Source: Massilia sp. Mn16-1_5 (GTDB lineage: Bacteria; Pseudomonadota; Gammaproteobacteria; Burkholderiales; Burkholderiaceae_D). From it: a stretch of DNA of 64,000 nt. Positions 17,589 through 26,001 of this stretch are shown piece by piece. The stretch covers positions 112,111-176,110 of the forward strand of contig NZ_PPXQ01000013.1 of NCBI RefSeq assembly GCF_004798585.1. The letters are read 5' to 3'. The translations under genes and the position numbers were made by a program. How positions within the stretch are numbered: position 1 is the stretch's first letter; every line of letters begins with the position of its first letter. The notes under the pieces were generated by a model. That model saw nothing but the letters and a program-made list of their open reading frames with translations. It searched no databases and was not told the DNA's origin.

Positions 17589-19652
17589 GTGAGCAGCGAA
17601 TTGCCCGCACCGCCGCTGTCCGCCTTGCCCGGCGGGCCGGCACGCGAAGTGCTCGACTGGCTGTACCGCTTGGTCGCGGCGATAGAGCTCAGCCCTTCCG
17701 TGGCGGTGCACAGCCAGGACCGCAATGGCGTCGTGCGCTTCTGGAACCATGCCTGTGCCGAGCTCACCGGCATCCCCGCTGCCGAGGCCATCGGCCAGCC
17801 TTTGGTCGCACTCGTCAAGCATCCGGGCCAGCAGCGAGAATTCGACGCCACCATCGATACGGTCTGGCGTACCGGCGAAGCGGTCAAGGCGCGCGAGTGG
17901 CATGTCGAGCTGCGCGACGGACGCCGCCTGTGGCTGCAGTCGAGCCATTTTCCGGTGCCGGGCGATGGCGCGACAGCGCAGGTATTCTGCATGGAGATCG
18001 ACGTCACTGCGCGCAAGAAACTCGAGGAGTCCCTGCGCCAGGCCGGCCAGGTATTCGACCACGCGCGCGACGCCATCCTGCTGGTCGACCGCGAACACCG
18101 GGTGCTGGCGGCGAACCGCGCCTATACCGAACTGACCGGCTACCCGGCCGAGGAGGTGCTCGGCGTCGAACTGCCGAGCCTGCGCCTGGGCGTGCAGGAC
18201 CGCGCCTTCTACGACCGCCTGCGCGACCGGCTCGACGGCCACCAGCACTGGGAGGGAGAATTGTGGAGCGTGCACCGCGAGGGCAACACGATCCCGGTGC
18301 GCGCGGCCCTGTCGCCGATCATCGATGCCGGCGGCGCCGTGACCCGCTATATGGTGATGCTGACCGACATCAGCGAGCGCCGGCGCGCCGTCGAGGAAGC
18401 GCGCCACCTGGCCGAGCACGATCCGCTGACGGGATTGCCGAACCGTATACTGTTCATGGACCGGCTGGAGCAGGCCATGGCGGCCATCACACGCCGCCAG
18501 CGCCAGTTCGCCCTGATGTTCATCGATCTCGACCATTTCAAGGCGATCAACGACAGCCGCGGCCACGAGGTCGGCGACGCCGTTCTGCAGGAGGTGGCGC
18601 ACCGGCTGCGGCGCTGCGTGCGCCGGGTCGATACGGTCAGCCGGCTGGGCGGCGACGAATTCGTGGTCCTGCTGGCCGATCTCGGCGGCGTCGACCAGGC
18701 GGGGCACGTCGCGGCGACCATCCTGCAATCGGTGTCTCGTCCGATCGATACGCCGGGCGGAGCGATCAGCCTGTCGGTGTCGATCGGTATCGCGGTCTGC
18801 CCGGGCGACGGCGAAGACGAAAAGACCTTGCTGCGCCATGCCGACGTGGCGATGTACCACGCCAAGGAAAGCGGGCGCAACGCCTTCCATTTCTTCAGCC
18901 AGGAAATGAATTCGCGCGTGCTCGAGCGTGTCGCGATAGAAGAACGCCTGCGCCGGGCGCTCGACAACAAAGAGTTCGAGCTCGAATACCAGCCCGAAAT
19001 CGATATCGGCAGCGGCCGTACGGTCGGCTTCGAGGCGCTGCTGCGCTGGCGTGACCCCGAGCGGGGACTCCTGAAGCCGGATGCCTTCATCGACGCCGCC
19101 GAGGAATCCGGTCTGATCGTGCCGATCGGCCTATGGGTGCTGCGCGAAGCCTGCCAGCAGGGACGGCGCTGGCGCGATGCCGGGTTTCCGGTAATGGTGG
19201 CCGTGAACCTGTCGAACGCCCAGTTCAGCCACGGCGACCTGCCCGGCTACGTCGACGAAGCCTTGGGCGCATCCGGCCTGGCGCCCGAATTCCTCGAGCT
19301 CGAGATCACCGAAAAAACCATCATGAACGGCAACGCGGCCACGCTCGAGGCCCTGCGCGCACGCGGCGTGAAGCTGACCATCGACGATTTTGGCACCGGC
19401 TTTTCCAGCCTGTCCAGCCTGCGCCGCTTTCCGCTCTCGAAACTCAAGATCGACCGCAGCTTTATCGGCGACATTGCGAACGAGCCGGAGGCGGCGGCCA
19501 TGATCCCGGCCATCATCGCGCTGGCGCGCAGCCTCAAACTACGGGTGGTCGCGGAAGGGGTGGAGACGGCCGAGCAGCTGCACTACCTGCAGCAGCATGG
19601 CTGCGACGAATACCAGGGGTTTTATGCGGGGACGGCAACCGGTGCGGCGTAG
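17589..19652 (+). CDS. PAS-PAS-GGDEF-EAL cyclic-di-GMP protein, cytoplasmic
   Basis: A 687-residue protein without signal peptide or membrane helix. Two PAS domains (about 25-145 and 150-270) precede GGDEF (motif at 354-358, with an RRVD inhibitory site five residues upstream) and an EAL domain (FEALLRW, DDFGTGFSSLSSLRR). GTG 17589 is chosen because AAAAGGAC lies at the right distance; longer upstream translation is not PAS-like. The C-terminus is abrupt: after CDEYQGFYAG it ends TATGAA, without the usual RPLP-type tail. The stop TAG (19650-19652) belongs to a palindromic element that begins at 19649. Confidence 0.9.
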   Translation: MSSELPAPPLSALPGGPAREVLDWLYRLVAAIELSPSVAVHSQDRNGVVRFWNHACAELTGIPAAEAIGQPLVALVKHPGQQREFDATIDTVWRTGEAVKAREWHVELRDGRRLWLQSSHFPVPGDGATAQVFCMEIDVTARKKLEESLRQAGQVFDHARDAILLVDREHRVLAANRAYTELTGYPAEEVLGVELPSLRLGVQDRAFYDRLRDRLDGHQHWEGELWSVHREGNTIPVRAALSPIIDAGGAVTRYMVMLTDISERRRAVEEARHLAEHDPLTGLPNRILFMDRLEQAMAAITRRQRQFALMFIDLDHFKAINDSRGHEVGDAVLQEVAHRLRRCVRRVDTVSRLGGDEFVVLLADLGGVDQAGHVAATILQSVSRPIDTPGGAISLSVSIGIAVCPGDGEDEKTLLRHADVAMYHAKESGRNAFHFFSQEMNSRVLERVAIEERLRRALDNKEFELEYQPEIDIGSGRTVGFEALLRWRDPERGLLKPDAFIDAAEESGLIVPIGLWVLREACQQGRRWRDAGFPVMVAVNLSNAQFSHGDLPGYVDEALGASGLAPEFLELEITEKTIMNGNAATLEALRARGVKLTIDDFGTGFSSLSSLRRFPLSKLKIDRSFIGDIANEPEAAAMIPAIIALARSLKLRVVAEGVETAEQLHYLQQHGCDEYQGFYAGTATGAA

Positions 19653-19754
19653 GGCGGGCATGCCCGCGCGTGAAGCTGGCATCGTGTTGGCGGGGTCTTT
19701 CCCCAAACGAAGCCAACATAACGCAACGTTTACGCGCGGGCATGCCCGCCCTAC
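19649..19754. repeat. 106-bp palindromic element holding the stop codons of both convergent neighbours
   Basis: The arms 19649-19671 and 19732-19754 are exact 23-bp reverse complements around GGGCATGCCC, with GTAGGGC at both outer ends. A further stem, TGTTGGC with GCCAACA around GGGGTCTTTCCCC, lies between them. TAG at 19650-19652 ends the left gene, and TAG at 19753-19751 on the minus strand ends the right gene. Confidence 0.85.
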
Positions 19755-20725
19755 AGCCCCGCCTCCATAAGCCCGTGGCCCTCGTCGTAGAGACGGATCC
19801 GCGCCAACACCTGGCCGTGGTCCGAAGCTTCCGCCAGTTCCAGGTCGAGGTGATCGTTCAGGTACAGCACGTCGACCACTTCGCCGACCGCGTTCGGCAG
19901 CGCGCCATTGAATTCTTCCGAGACCAGGATGTGGTCGATGGTCGAGTAGTGGCCCTCGTGCACGCTGGAAAAGCCGAGGTGGCGCGCATGGTCGACGCGG
20001 CGCTGCACCTGGCTGGCGTCGTACAGGCGATCGCCCAGCGGCGTGCCGGCCCCGAGCACGATGCTAGTGGTGACGGAGTCGGCCACGTCGTTGAAGTCGC
20101 CCAGCAGCACGCGCGGGCGGCGGTTGGCGCGGCCCATTTCGGTCATCAATACACGCAGCGCGGCCGCCTCGGTGCCGCGCCGGATCAGCGAGCGCAGGCA
20201 GGCGAGGGCATACAGGGCCGGATCTTCCCCGGTGTCGCCGGTGCGGTAGTCGGGACGGCGCGACTTCAGGTGCACCACCACCACGTCGACCAGCAGGTCG
20301 GGCGTGACGGTGATGACCGCATGCAGCGGTGCGCGGGTGAAGCGGGCGGCGTCGCGGCTGCCCACCGGCATTTCGATGCCGTGCGGGAACTCGACCATTT
20401 GCCGCGCCGGCGCCGCCAGCGGCAGGCGCGACACCAGGGCCACGCTCGGCGTCAGGCGGATCGCGGCCGGGTCCGGATCGAAGCCGAGGTGGAAGGCGTC
20501 GCGGTAGCGCTTTGTCCGGGCCAATACTTCCTTCAGCGTTGCTTGCGAGAAGATTTCCTGGAAACCGATCACGTCGGCATCGAGCAGGTCGAGCTGGTGC
20601 GCCGTCCAGTTCAGCTTGGCTTCGTATTCGGCGGGCGTCGTGGGCAGCAGGTTGTCGTACAGCTTCACACCCGGGGGCGCCAGGTTGCATACGTTGAAGG
20701 TGGCAAAGCGTATTTCTTGCTGCAT
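19751..20725 (-). CDS. Endonuclease/exonuclease/phosphatase (EEP) family protein
   Basis: A 324-residue cytoplasmic hydrolase of the DNase I-like fold. The metal and catalytic motifs are in order: IRFATFNVCNL (Asn), VIGFQEIF (Glu), VHLKSRRPD, LLGDFNDVADS (Asp/Asn), STIDHILVSEE (Asp) and the terminal ASDHGQV (Asp-His). This is the complete Mg-dependent active site. The substrate cannot be deduced; the family includes nucleases, phosphatases and sphingomyelinases. No signal peptide is present. Its stop codon comes from the palindromic element, and it is divergent from ybaK about 40 bp away. Confidence 0.85.
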   Translation of the reverse strand: MQQEIRFATFNVCNLAPPGVKLYDNLLPTTPAEYEAKLNWTAHQLDLLDADVIGFQEIFSQATLKEVLARTKRYRDAFHLGFDPDPAAIRLTPSVALVSRLPLAAPARQMVEFPHGIEMPVGSRDAARFTRAPLHAVITVTPDLLVDVVVVHLKSRRPDYRTGDTGEDPALYALACLRSLIRRGTEAAALRVLMTEMGRANRRPRVLLGDFNDVADSVTTSIVLGAGTPLGDRLYDASQVQRRVDHARHLGFSSVHEGHYSTIDHILVSEEFNGALPNAVGEVVDVLYLNDHLDLELAEASDHGQVLARIRLYDEGHGLMEAGL

Positions 20726-20763
20726 AATAGAAACCCTTTATTCCAGTGTTTAGCGTATCACGC

Positions 20764-21255
20764 ATGGCCAAGAAAGAGCACGTGTCAGAGACACCCGCCA
20801 CCGGCTTCCTGCGCAAGCATGCGGTCGATTTCAGCGAGCATCCCTACGCCTACGAGGAACATGGCGGCACCGCGGTCTCCTCGCGCGCCCTGGGCGTGCC
20901 CGAGCACGAGGTGGTCAAGACCCTGGTGATGCAGGACGAGGCGGCCCGCCCGCTGATCGTGCTCATGCATGGCGACTGCAAGGTCTCCACGAAAAACCTG
21001 GCGCGCGCGATCGGTTGCAAGTCGGTCGAACCCTGCAAGCCCGAGGTGGCCCAGCGCCATTCGGGCTACCTGGTCGGCGGCACGTCTCCCTTCGGCACGC
21101 GCAAGGCGATGCCGGTCTACGTCGAGGAATCGATCCTGGGGCTGGACAAGATCTACATCAACGGCGGGCGGCGCGGCTACCTGGTCGGCATCGCCCCCGG
21201 TGTGCTGGTCGACGTTCTGGGCGCCAAGCCGGTCCAGTGCGCCCTGGCGGACTGA
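20764..21255 (+). CDS. ybaK: Cys-tRNA(Pro)/aminoacyl-tRNA deacylase YbaK
   Basis: A 163-residue editing hydrolase that removes mischarged amino acids from tRNA, typically Cys from tRNA-Pro. Motifs are YEEHGGTAVSSRALG, VVKTLVMQDE, the conserved Lys in KVSTKNLARAIG, and the C-terminal GYLVGGTSPFGTRK and YINGGRRGYLVGI. Length is normal for YbaK/EbsC. ATG 20764 starts MAKKEHVSET. plsY follows on the same strand after 70 bp. Confidence 0.92.
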   Translation: MAKKEHVSETPATGFLRKHAVDFSEHPYAYEEHGGTAVSSRALGVPEHEVVKTLVMQDEAARPLIVLMHGDCKVSTKNLARAIGCKSVEPCKPEVAQRHSGYLVGGTSPFGTRKAMPVYVEESILGLDKIYINGGRRGYLVGIAPGVLVDVLGAKPVQCALAD

Positions 21256-21325
21256 CTACCGCTGAGCTCGGGGCTGGTGTATATTCACGAGCCCGCCAGA
21301 GGGTCATGAGAAAGACACACATTAA

Positions 21326-21946
21326 ATGAACACCCTGATCGCCACCGTCGCCGCCTACCTGATCGGCTCCATTTCCTTCGCCGTCGTGATGAGCCGCCTG
21401 TTCGGCCTGTCCGATCCGCGCACCTATGGCTCGAAAAACCCGGGCGCGACCAATGTGTTGCGCAGCGGCAGCAAGAAGGCCGCGATCGCGACCCTGATCG
21501 GCGACGGCGCCAAGGGCTGGCTGGCGGTCTTCCTCGCGGTGAAACTGGGTCCCCAATACGGCATCGACGACGCCGGCATCGCCCTGGTGGCGATCGCCGT
21601 TTTTCTCGGCCACCTGTGGCCGGTCTTCTTCCGTTTCGTCGGCGGCAAGGGTGTGGCCACGGCGCTGGGCGTGCTGCTCGGCCTGAACGTCTGGCTGGGT
21701 CTCGCGACCCTGGTCACCTGGCTGGTCGTGGCGTACGCCTTCCGCTACTCCTCGCTGGCCGCCCTGATCGCGGCCGTGTTCGCGCCCTTCTACTATGGCC
21801 TGCTGTTCGGCGTGGACGAGATCCTGTTCGCCGTCGTCGCCATGAGCGCACTGCTGCTGTGGCGCCACAGCACCAACATCGGCAACCTCATCGCCGGCAA
21901 GGAATCGCGCATCGGCAGCAAGGCCGCCGGCGCAAAGAAGAAATAA
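21326..21946 (+). CDS. plsY: Acyl-phosphate glycerol-3-phosphate acyltransferase PlsY
   Basis: A 206-residue multi-pass membrane enzyme that starts phospholipid synthesis by moving acyl from acyl-phosphate to glycerol-3-phosphate. The three conserved cytoplasmic loops are all visible: [24 protein letters not shown] and [17 protein letters not shown]. About six membrane helices are present, and the C-terminus is lysine-rich (KAAGAKKK). The ATG at 21326 opens [19 protein letters not shown]. Confidence 0.95.
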   Translation: MNTLIATVAAYLIGSISFAVVMSRLFGLSDPRTYGSKNPGATNVLRSGSKKAAIATLIGDGAKGWLAVFLAVKLGPQYGIDDAGIALVAIAVFLGHLWPVFFRFVGGKGVATALGVLLGLNVWLGLATLVTWLVVAYAFRYSSLAALIAAVFAPFYYGLLFGVDEILFAVVAMSALLLWRHSTNIGNLIAGKESRIGSKAAGAKKK

Positions 21947-22004
21947 ACATCGACGCAACAATCTCTGTTGATTCCCTCGCAAGCATCCCCACATACCTGT
22001 TCAC

Positions 22005-22025
22005 GCCGGCGCACAGTGCGCCGGC
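22005..22025. repeat. Hairpin between plsY and the DsbA-like gene
   Basis: A perfect 9-bp stem GCCGGCGCA/TGCGCCGGC with a CAG loop, 25 bases before the next start codon. There is no T tract, so attenuation of read-through or mRNA protection is more likely than intrinsic termination. Confidence 0.5.
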
Positions 22026-22049
22026 ATCCAGACAGGAAGGCGGTGTAGC

Positions 22050-22715
22050 GTGAGCAAGCAATTGAGGATTGATTTCGTGTCGGACGTATCGTGCCCCTGG
22101 TGCGCGATCGGCCTCAAGTCACTGGAGCAGGCACTGGAGCGGGTCGCGCCCGACGTCACCGCCGAGCTGCATTTCCAGCCTTTCGAACTCAATCCCGACA
22201 TGGGCCCCGAAGGCCAGGACATCGTCGAGCACATCACCGAAAAATACGGTGCGCCGCTCGAGCAGCAGATCCAGTCGCGCGAACAGATTCGCCAGCGCGG
22301 CGAAGCGGTCGGCTTCACCTTCGACATGGCGCGCCGCGGCCGCATCTACAACACCTTCGATGCCCACCGCCTGCTGCACTGGGCCGAGGAGCAGGGCCGC
22401 CAGCATGCGCTGAAGCTGGCGCTGTTCGAAGCATACTTTACCCATTGCGAAGACCCGAGCTCGCGCGAGCTGCTGGTGCGCGTGGCCGGCCAGGTCGGCC
22501 TCGACACGACCGAAGCGGCGCGCATCCTGGAGAGCGGCGAATATGCCGACGAAGTGCGCGAGACGGAGCTGTTCTTCCAGCGCGCCGGCATCCGCTCGGT
22601 GCCGGCGATCGTCATCAACCAGCGTCACCTGATCTCGGGCGGCCAGCCTCCCGAGGTGTTCGAGCGCGCGCTGCGCGAGATCGCGGCGCAGGCGGACGCG
22701 CCGGTCGGTTCGTAA
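22050..22715 (+). CDS. DsbA-family (FrnE-like) thiol oxidoreductase
   Basis: A 221-residue thioredoxin-fold protein with the active site CPWC (Cys15, Cys18) in VSDVSCPWCAIG and the cis-proline segment IRSVPAIVIN near residue 190. An all-helical insertion separates the halves, as in FrnE and 2-hydroxychromene-2-carboxylate isomerase relatives. There is no signal peptide, so it acts in the cytoplasm. Conserved FELNPDM and YNTFDAHRLLHWAEEQG are FrnE signatures. GTG 22050 is supported by AGGAAGG upstream. FrnE homologues contribute to oxidative-stress tolerance in some bacteria; the role here is inferred only. Confidence 0.88.
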   Translation: MSKQLRIDFVSDVSCPWCAIGLKSLEQALERVAPDVTAELHFQPFELNPDMGPEGQDIVEHITEKYGAPLEQQIQSREQIRQRGEAVGFTFDMARRGRIYNTFDAHRLLHWAEEQGRQHALKLALFEAYFTHCEDPSSRELLVRVAGQVGLDTTEAARILESGEYADEVRETELFFQRAGIRSVPAIVINQRHLISGGQPPEVFERALREIAAQADAPVGS

Positions 22716-22726
22716 TTTTCGTACGT

Positions 22727-22751
22727 CGGGCGCGTGCCGATCACGCGCCCG
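22727..22751. terminator. Perfect 10-bp hairpin between convergent genes
   Basis: CGGGCGCGTG and CACGCGCCCG pair perfectly around a 5-base loop. The stop codon of the minus-strand EEP gene (22741-22743) lies at the hairpin centre. It probably limits read-through in both directions, although neither side carries a long T tract. Confidence 0.5.
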
Positions 22752-23595
22752 GAATCAGTTCCAGCACCACCGGCTGGTGATCCGACGCCGCCGTCTCCGA
22801 CTGCACCTCGACCGCGGCCACGCGCCGCACCAGGTCTTCCGTCACGAAGAAATAATCGTAGCAATCCGGTTTGTCCGGCCATGGATAGCCATGCAGGCCG
22901 GTGGTCGGCGCGCGCGCCGCGTCCGGATGGCGCGCGGCCCAGGCATCGACCAGCGCCGGCGAGCCGTCATCGAAAGGCGCGAGCAGCGCCTGGTAGTCGG
23001 CATCGCCCGGCGCCATGTTGAAGTCGCCGCAGTAGACGGCGGATGCCGGGCGCTCGCCCAGCTGATACGGCGCGTCCATCTCCGGATGCACGGCGAAGCT
23101 GCGCGCGCGGGCGACCGCCTCCGCATGCAGTTCGCGCAGGCGCCGTACCTGCGCCATGCGCTGAAGCGGCGAGTGGTATTCGAGGTGGGTGGTGACCAGG
23201 CGCAGTTTGGAACCGGGCGTATCGAGCACGACGTCGATCGCGCCACGCGGCATGCCGGGTTTGCGTTCCGGGTCGGCGGGCCAGGGCAGCAGGTGGCGCT
23301 GGACTTGCGTGATGCGGTATTTCGAGAGGATCAGGTTGCCGAACAGGCGGGGGACGTTGTTGCGGTAGATTTCGCTGGGCGCATGCTCGATCGCATGGAA
23401 GCCGCCGAAGGCGCCGGCCAGCTGCTTGAACTGGTTGGCGGTGGCGCTGCCTTCGAGTTCGGGGTGGTTGGCGGCGACTTCCTGGAGGCAGATGATGTCG
23501 GGATTGAGCTTGCGCAGCACATCGATGATCGCGTGAATACGGATGCGCCCGTCTTTCCCGCAACCCCAGTGTATGTTCCAGCTTACAACGCGCAT
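22741..23595 (-). CDS. EEP-family hydrolase (DNase I-like fold)
   Basis: A 284-residue protein starting MRVVSWNIHWGCGKDGR, with the metal-binding residues in IICLQEVAAN, the phosphate-site VTTHLEYHS, YCGDFNMAPG, and the catalytic terminal SDHQPVV. It lacks a signal peptide. This is a second, distinct EEP paralogue within 3 kb of the one at 19751. Members close to this type include phosphodiesterases and exonuclease III relatives; the substrate is not deducible. It is convergent with the DsbA-like gene. Confidence 0.87.
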   Translation of the reverse strand: MRVVSWNIHWGCGKDGRIRIHAIIDVLRKLNPDIICLQEVAANHPELEGSATANQFKQLAGAFGGFHAIEHAPSEIYRNNVPRLFGNLILSKYRITQVQRHLLPWPADPERKPGMPRGAIDVVLDTPGSKLRLVTTHLEYHSPLQRMAQVRRLRELHAEAVARARSFAVHPEMDAPYQLGERPASAVYCGDFNMAPGDADYQALLAPFDDGSPALVDAWAARHPDAARAPTTGLHGYPWPDKPDCYDYFFVTEDLVRRVAAVEVQSETAASDHQPVVLELIPGA

Positions 23596-23703
23596 GTAAG
23601 ACCTCCCAAAACTGAACCGCCAGAGTTTGCCATCGTTCGGCGCAGGGCGGTCACACGGTAGGATCGTTGTCAGCGTTGCAAGTTCACTCTTGAACGCCGC
23701 TGA

Positions 23704-24744
23704 TCAAGCGGCTTCGAGTTCGTCCAGAGGCCAGCGCGGCCGCACATTGAAAGCGTAATCGCGCGTCGCCAGTCCGGGATTGCGCTCCAGGCGCAGCGCG
23801 CCCGCGAAAGCGATCATCGCGCCGTTATCGGTGCAGAATTCGAGCTCCGGATAGAACACGCGGAACTTGCGCTTGGCGGCCGCCGCATTCAGCGAGGCGC
23901 GCAGCTGCGCATTCGCGCCGACGCCGCCGGCGATCACCAGGCGCTTCAGGCCCGTGTGGCGCAGCGCGTTCACGCATTTCGCGGTCAGCACGTCGACGAT
24001 CGCGTCGACGAAGCCGCGCGCGATGTTCGCCTTGTCCTGCTCGCAGATGTTGGCCACGACTTTCTCTTCGTGGTTCTTCACGACCGTCAGCACGGCCGTC
24101 TTCAAACCCGAGAAGCTGAAGTTGAAATCCTTCGAGTGCAGCATCGGGCGCGGCAGCGTGTAGGCATTCGGATCGCCGAATTCGGCCAGGCGCGAAATCG
24201 CGGGGCCGCCGGGATAGCCGAGGCCCAGCAGCTTGGCCGACTTGTCGAAGGCTTCGCCTGCGGCGTCGTCCAGGGTCTCGCCCAGCAGCGTGTAGCGGCC
24301 GACGCCGTCGACGCGCATCAGCTGGGTGTGGCCGCCCGAGACCAGCAGGGCGATGAAGGGAAAGTCCGGACGCTCGCTGGCCAGCAGGGGAGAAAGAAGG
24401 TGACCCTCGAGGTGGTGCACGCCGAGTACCGGTTTATCCAGCGCCAGCGCCAGGCTGCAGGCGACCGAGGAACCGACCAGCAGGGCGCCGGCCAGGCCCG
24501 GGCCCTGGGTGTAGGCGATGGCGTCGATGTCCGATTTGGCAATGCCGGCCTTGTCCAGGGTCTGTTCGAGCAGGGGCAGGGCGCGCCGGATGTGGTCGCG
24601 CGACGCCAGTTCCGGCACCACACCGCCGTACTCCTCGTGCATGGCGACCTGCGAATGCAGGGCATGGGACAGCAGCCCGCGCTCGGTATCGTACAGAGCC
24701 AGGCCGGTTTCATCGCAGGAGGATTCGACGCCGAGAACAATCAT
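23704..24744 (-). CDS. tsaD: tRNA N6-adenosine threonylcarbamoyltransferase TsaD
   Basis: A 346-residue Kae1/Gcp-type enzyme transferring threonylcarbamoyl to A37 of tRNA. It starts [19 protein letters not shown]. The metal-binding histidines are in [13 protein letters not shown], and [10 protein letters not shown] and [10 protein letters not shown] complete the family signatures. ATG 24744 is the family start; the longer upstream extension is not conserved. In many proteobacteria tsaD sits next to rpsU; here rpsU is 8.6 kb away, with aroG, ybiB, a fimbria-like operon and a flavoprotein in between. Confidence 0.96.
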   Translation of the reverse strand: MIVLGVESSCDETGLALYDTERGLLSHALHSQVAMHEEYGGVVPELASRDHIRRALPLLEQTLDKAGIAKSDIDAIAYTQGPGLAGALLVGSSVACSLALALDKPVLGVHHLEGHLLSPLLASERPDFPFIALLVSGGHTQLMRVDGVGRYTLLGETLDDAAGEAFDKSAKLLGLGYPGGPAISRLAEFGDPNAYTLPRPMLHSKDFNFSFSGLKTAVLTVVKNHEEKVVANICEQDKANIARGFVDAIVDVLTAKCVNALRHTGLKRLVIAGGVGANAQLRASLNAAAAKRKFRVFYPELEFCTDNGAMIAFAGALRLERNPGLATRDYAFNVRPRWPLDELEAA

Positions 24745-24790
24745 GGGAACAGAAGGAAGGGAAAAGCGGAAGCTGGCATTGTAAAGCAGA

Positions 24791-24811
24791 CGGCCGGGCA
24801 TTGCCCGGCCG
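24791..24811 (-). terminator. Probable terminator of aroG
   Basis: A 9-bp GC-rich stem CGGCCGGGC/GCCCGGCCG with a 3-base loop lies 20 bases after the aroG stop on the minus strand. It is followed by a short pyrimidine-rich run (TCTGCTTT). It lies between aroG and tsaD. Confidence 0.6.
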
Positions 24812-24830
24812 AGAACGGATCAATCCGGGA

Positions 24831-25892
24831 TCACGGACGCTGCATCAGCTCCTTGTGCGCATTCCGCAGCATGGTCACCGTATCGTCCCAGCCGATGCAG
24901 CCGTCGGTCACCGAGCAGCCATACTTCAACTGGCTCAGGTCCGAAGGAATCGGCTGGTTGCCGGCCACGATGTTCGATTCGATCATCACGCCCACCAGCG
25001 AGGTGTTGCCATGCTTGATCTGCTGGATCACGTCCGACATCACCAGCGGCTGCAGCTCCGGCTTCTTGTAGCTGTTCGCGTGCGAGCAGTCGACCACCAG
25101 GTTGGCCGGCAGCCCGGCCTTTTTCAACGCCTGTTCGGCGATCGTGACCGAGACCGAATCGTAGTTCGGACGGTCGCCGCCGCCGCGCAGCACGACGTGG
25201 CCGTAAGCGTTGCCGCGGGTGCGCACGATCGAGACCGCACCCTTGTCGTTGATACCCAGGAAGGCGTGCGGATTGGCCGAGGACAGCACGGCGTTGATCG
25301 CGATGCTGACGTCGCCGTCGGTGCCGTTTTTAAAGCCGACCGGCGTCGACAGGCCCGAAGACATCTCGCGGTGGGTCTGCGATTCGGTGGTGCGCGCGCC
25401 GATCGCGGTCCAGGCAATCAAGTCGCCCAGGTACTGCGGCGAAATCGGGTCCAGCGCTTCGGTGGCGGTCGGCAGGCCGAGTTCGCACACGTCGATCAGG
25501 AACTGCCGCGCGCGCTCCATGCCGACGTCGACCTGGAAGGAGTCGTCCATGAATGGGTCGTTGATGTAGCCCTTCCAGCCGGTGGTCGTGCGCGGCTTTT
25601 CGAAATACACGCGCATCACCAGCAGCATCGTTTCCTTGACTTCTTCCTGCAAGGCTTTCAGGCGGCGCGCATAGTCCAGGCCCGCTTCCGGATCGTGGAT
25701 CGAGCAGGGGCCGACCACCACGAACAGGCGCTCGTCCTTGCGGTCGAGGATGTCGCGCAGCGCGGCGCGGCCGTTCATGACGGTGGTGAAGGCACGCTCG
25801 GACAGCGGCAGTTTGGCGTGCAGCTCGGTCGGGGTCGGCATGCGCCCGAAGGAGGTAACGTTGGTGTTTTCGATATCTGGTGTGATCAGCAT
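24831..25892 (-). CDS. aroG: 3-deoxy-7-phosphoheptulonate synthase (class I DAHP synthase)
   Basis: A 353-residue enzyme joining phosphoenolpyruvate and erythrose-4-phosphate, the first shikimate-pathway step. Conserved blocks are VVVGPCSIHDPEAGLDYARR, MRVYFEKPRTTTGWKGYIND, GARTTESQTHREMSSGLSTP and VDCSHANSYK, with the metal Cys, His, Glu and Asp in place. Which aromatic amino acid inhibits it cannot be told from the sequence. ATG 25892 (MLITPDIENTNV) is chosen over a 65-residue upstream extension that is not family-like. Divergent from ybiB. Confidence 0.95.
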   Translation of the reverse strand: MLITPDIENTNVTSFGRMPTPTELHAKLPLSERAFTTVMNGRAALRDILDRKDERLFVVVGPCSIHDPEAGLDYARRLKALQEEVKETMLLVMRVYFEKPRTTTGWKGYINDPFMDDSFQVDVGMERARQFLIDVCELGLPTATEALDPISPQYLGDLIAWTAIGARTTESQTHREMSSGLSTPVGFKNGTDGDVSIAINAVLSSANPHAFLGINDKGAVSIVRTRGNAYGHVVLRGGGDRPNYDSVSVTIAEQALKKAGLPANLVVDCSHANSYKKPELQPLVMSDVIQQIKHGNTSLVGVMIESNIVAGNQPIPSDLSQLKYGCSVTDGCIGWDDTVTMLRNAHKELMQRP

Positions 25893-26001
25893 GATGCGGT
25901 CCGTGGGACAAGGTCGGATCAACGAGTGTAGCGCCAAAAATGCTTGTTTGCAGCAAACAGCGCAAAAGCGGGTCATGCGTGCGAGGGTGTAAGCTAGCGT
26001 G

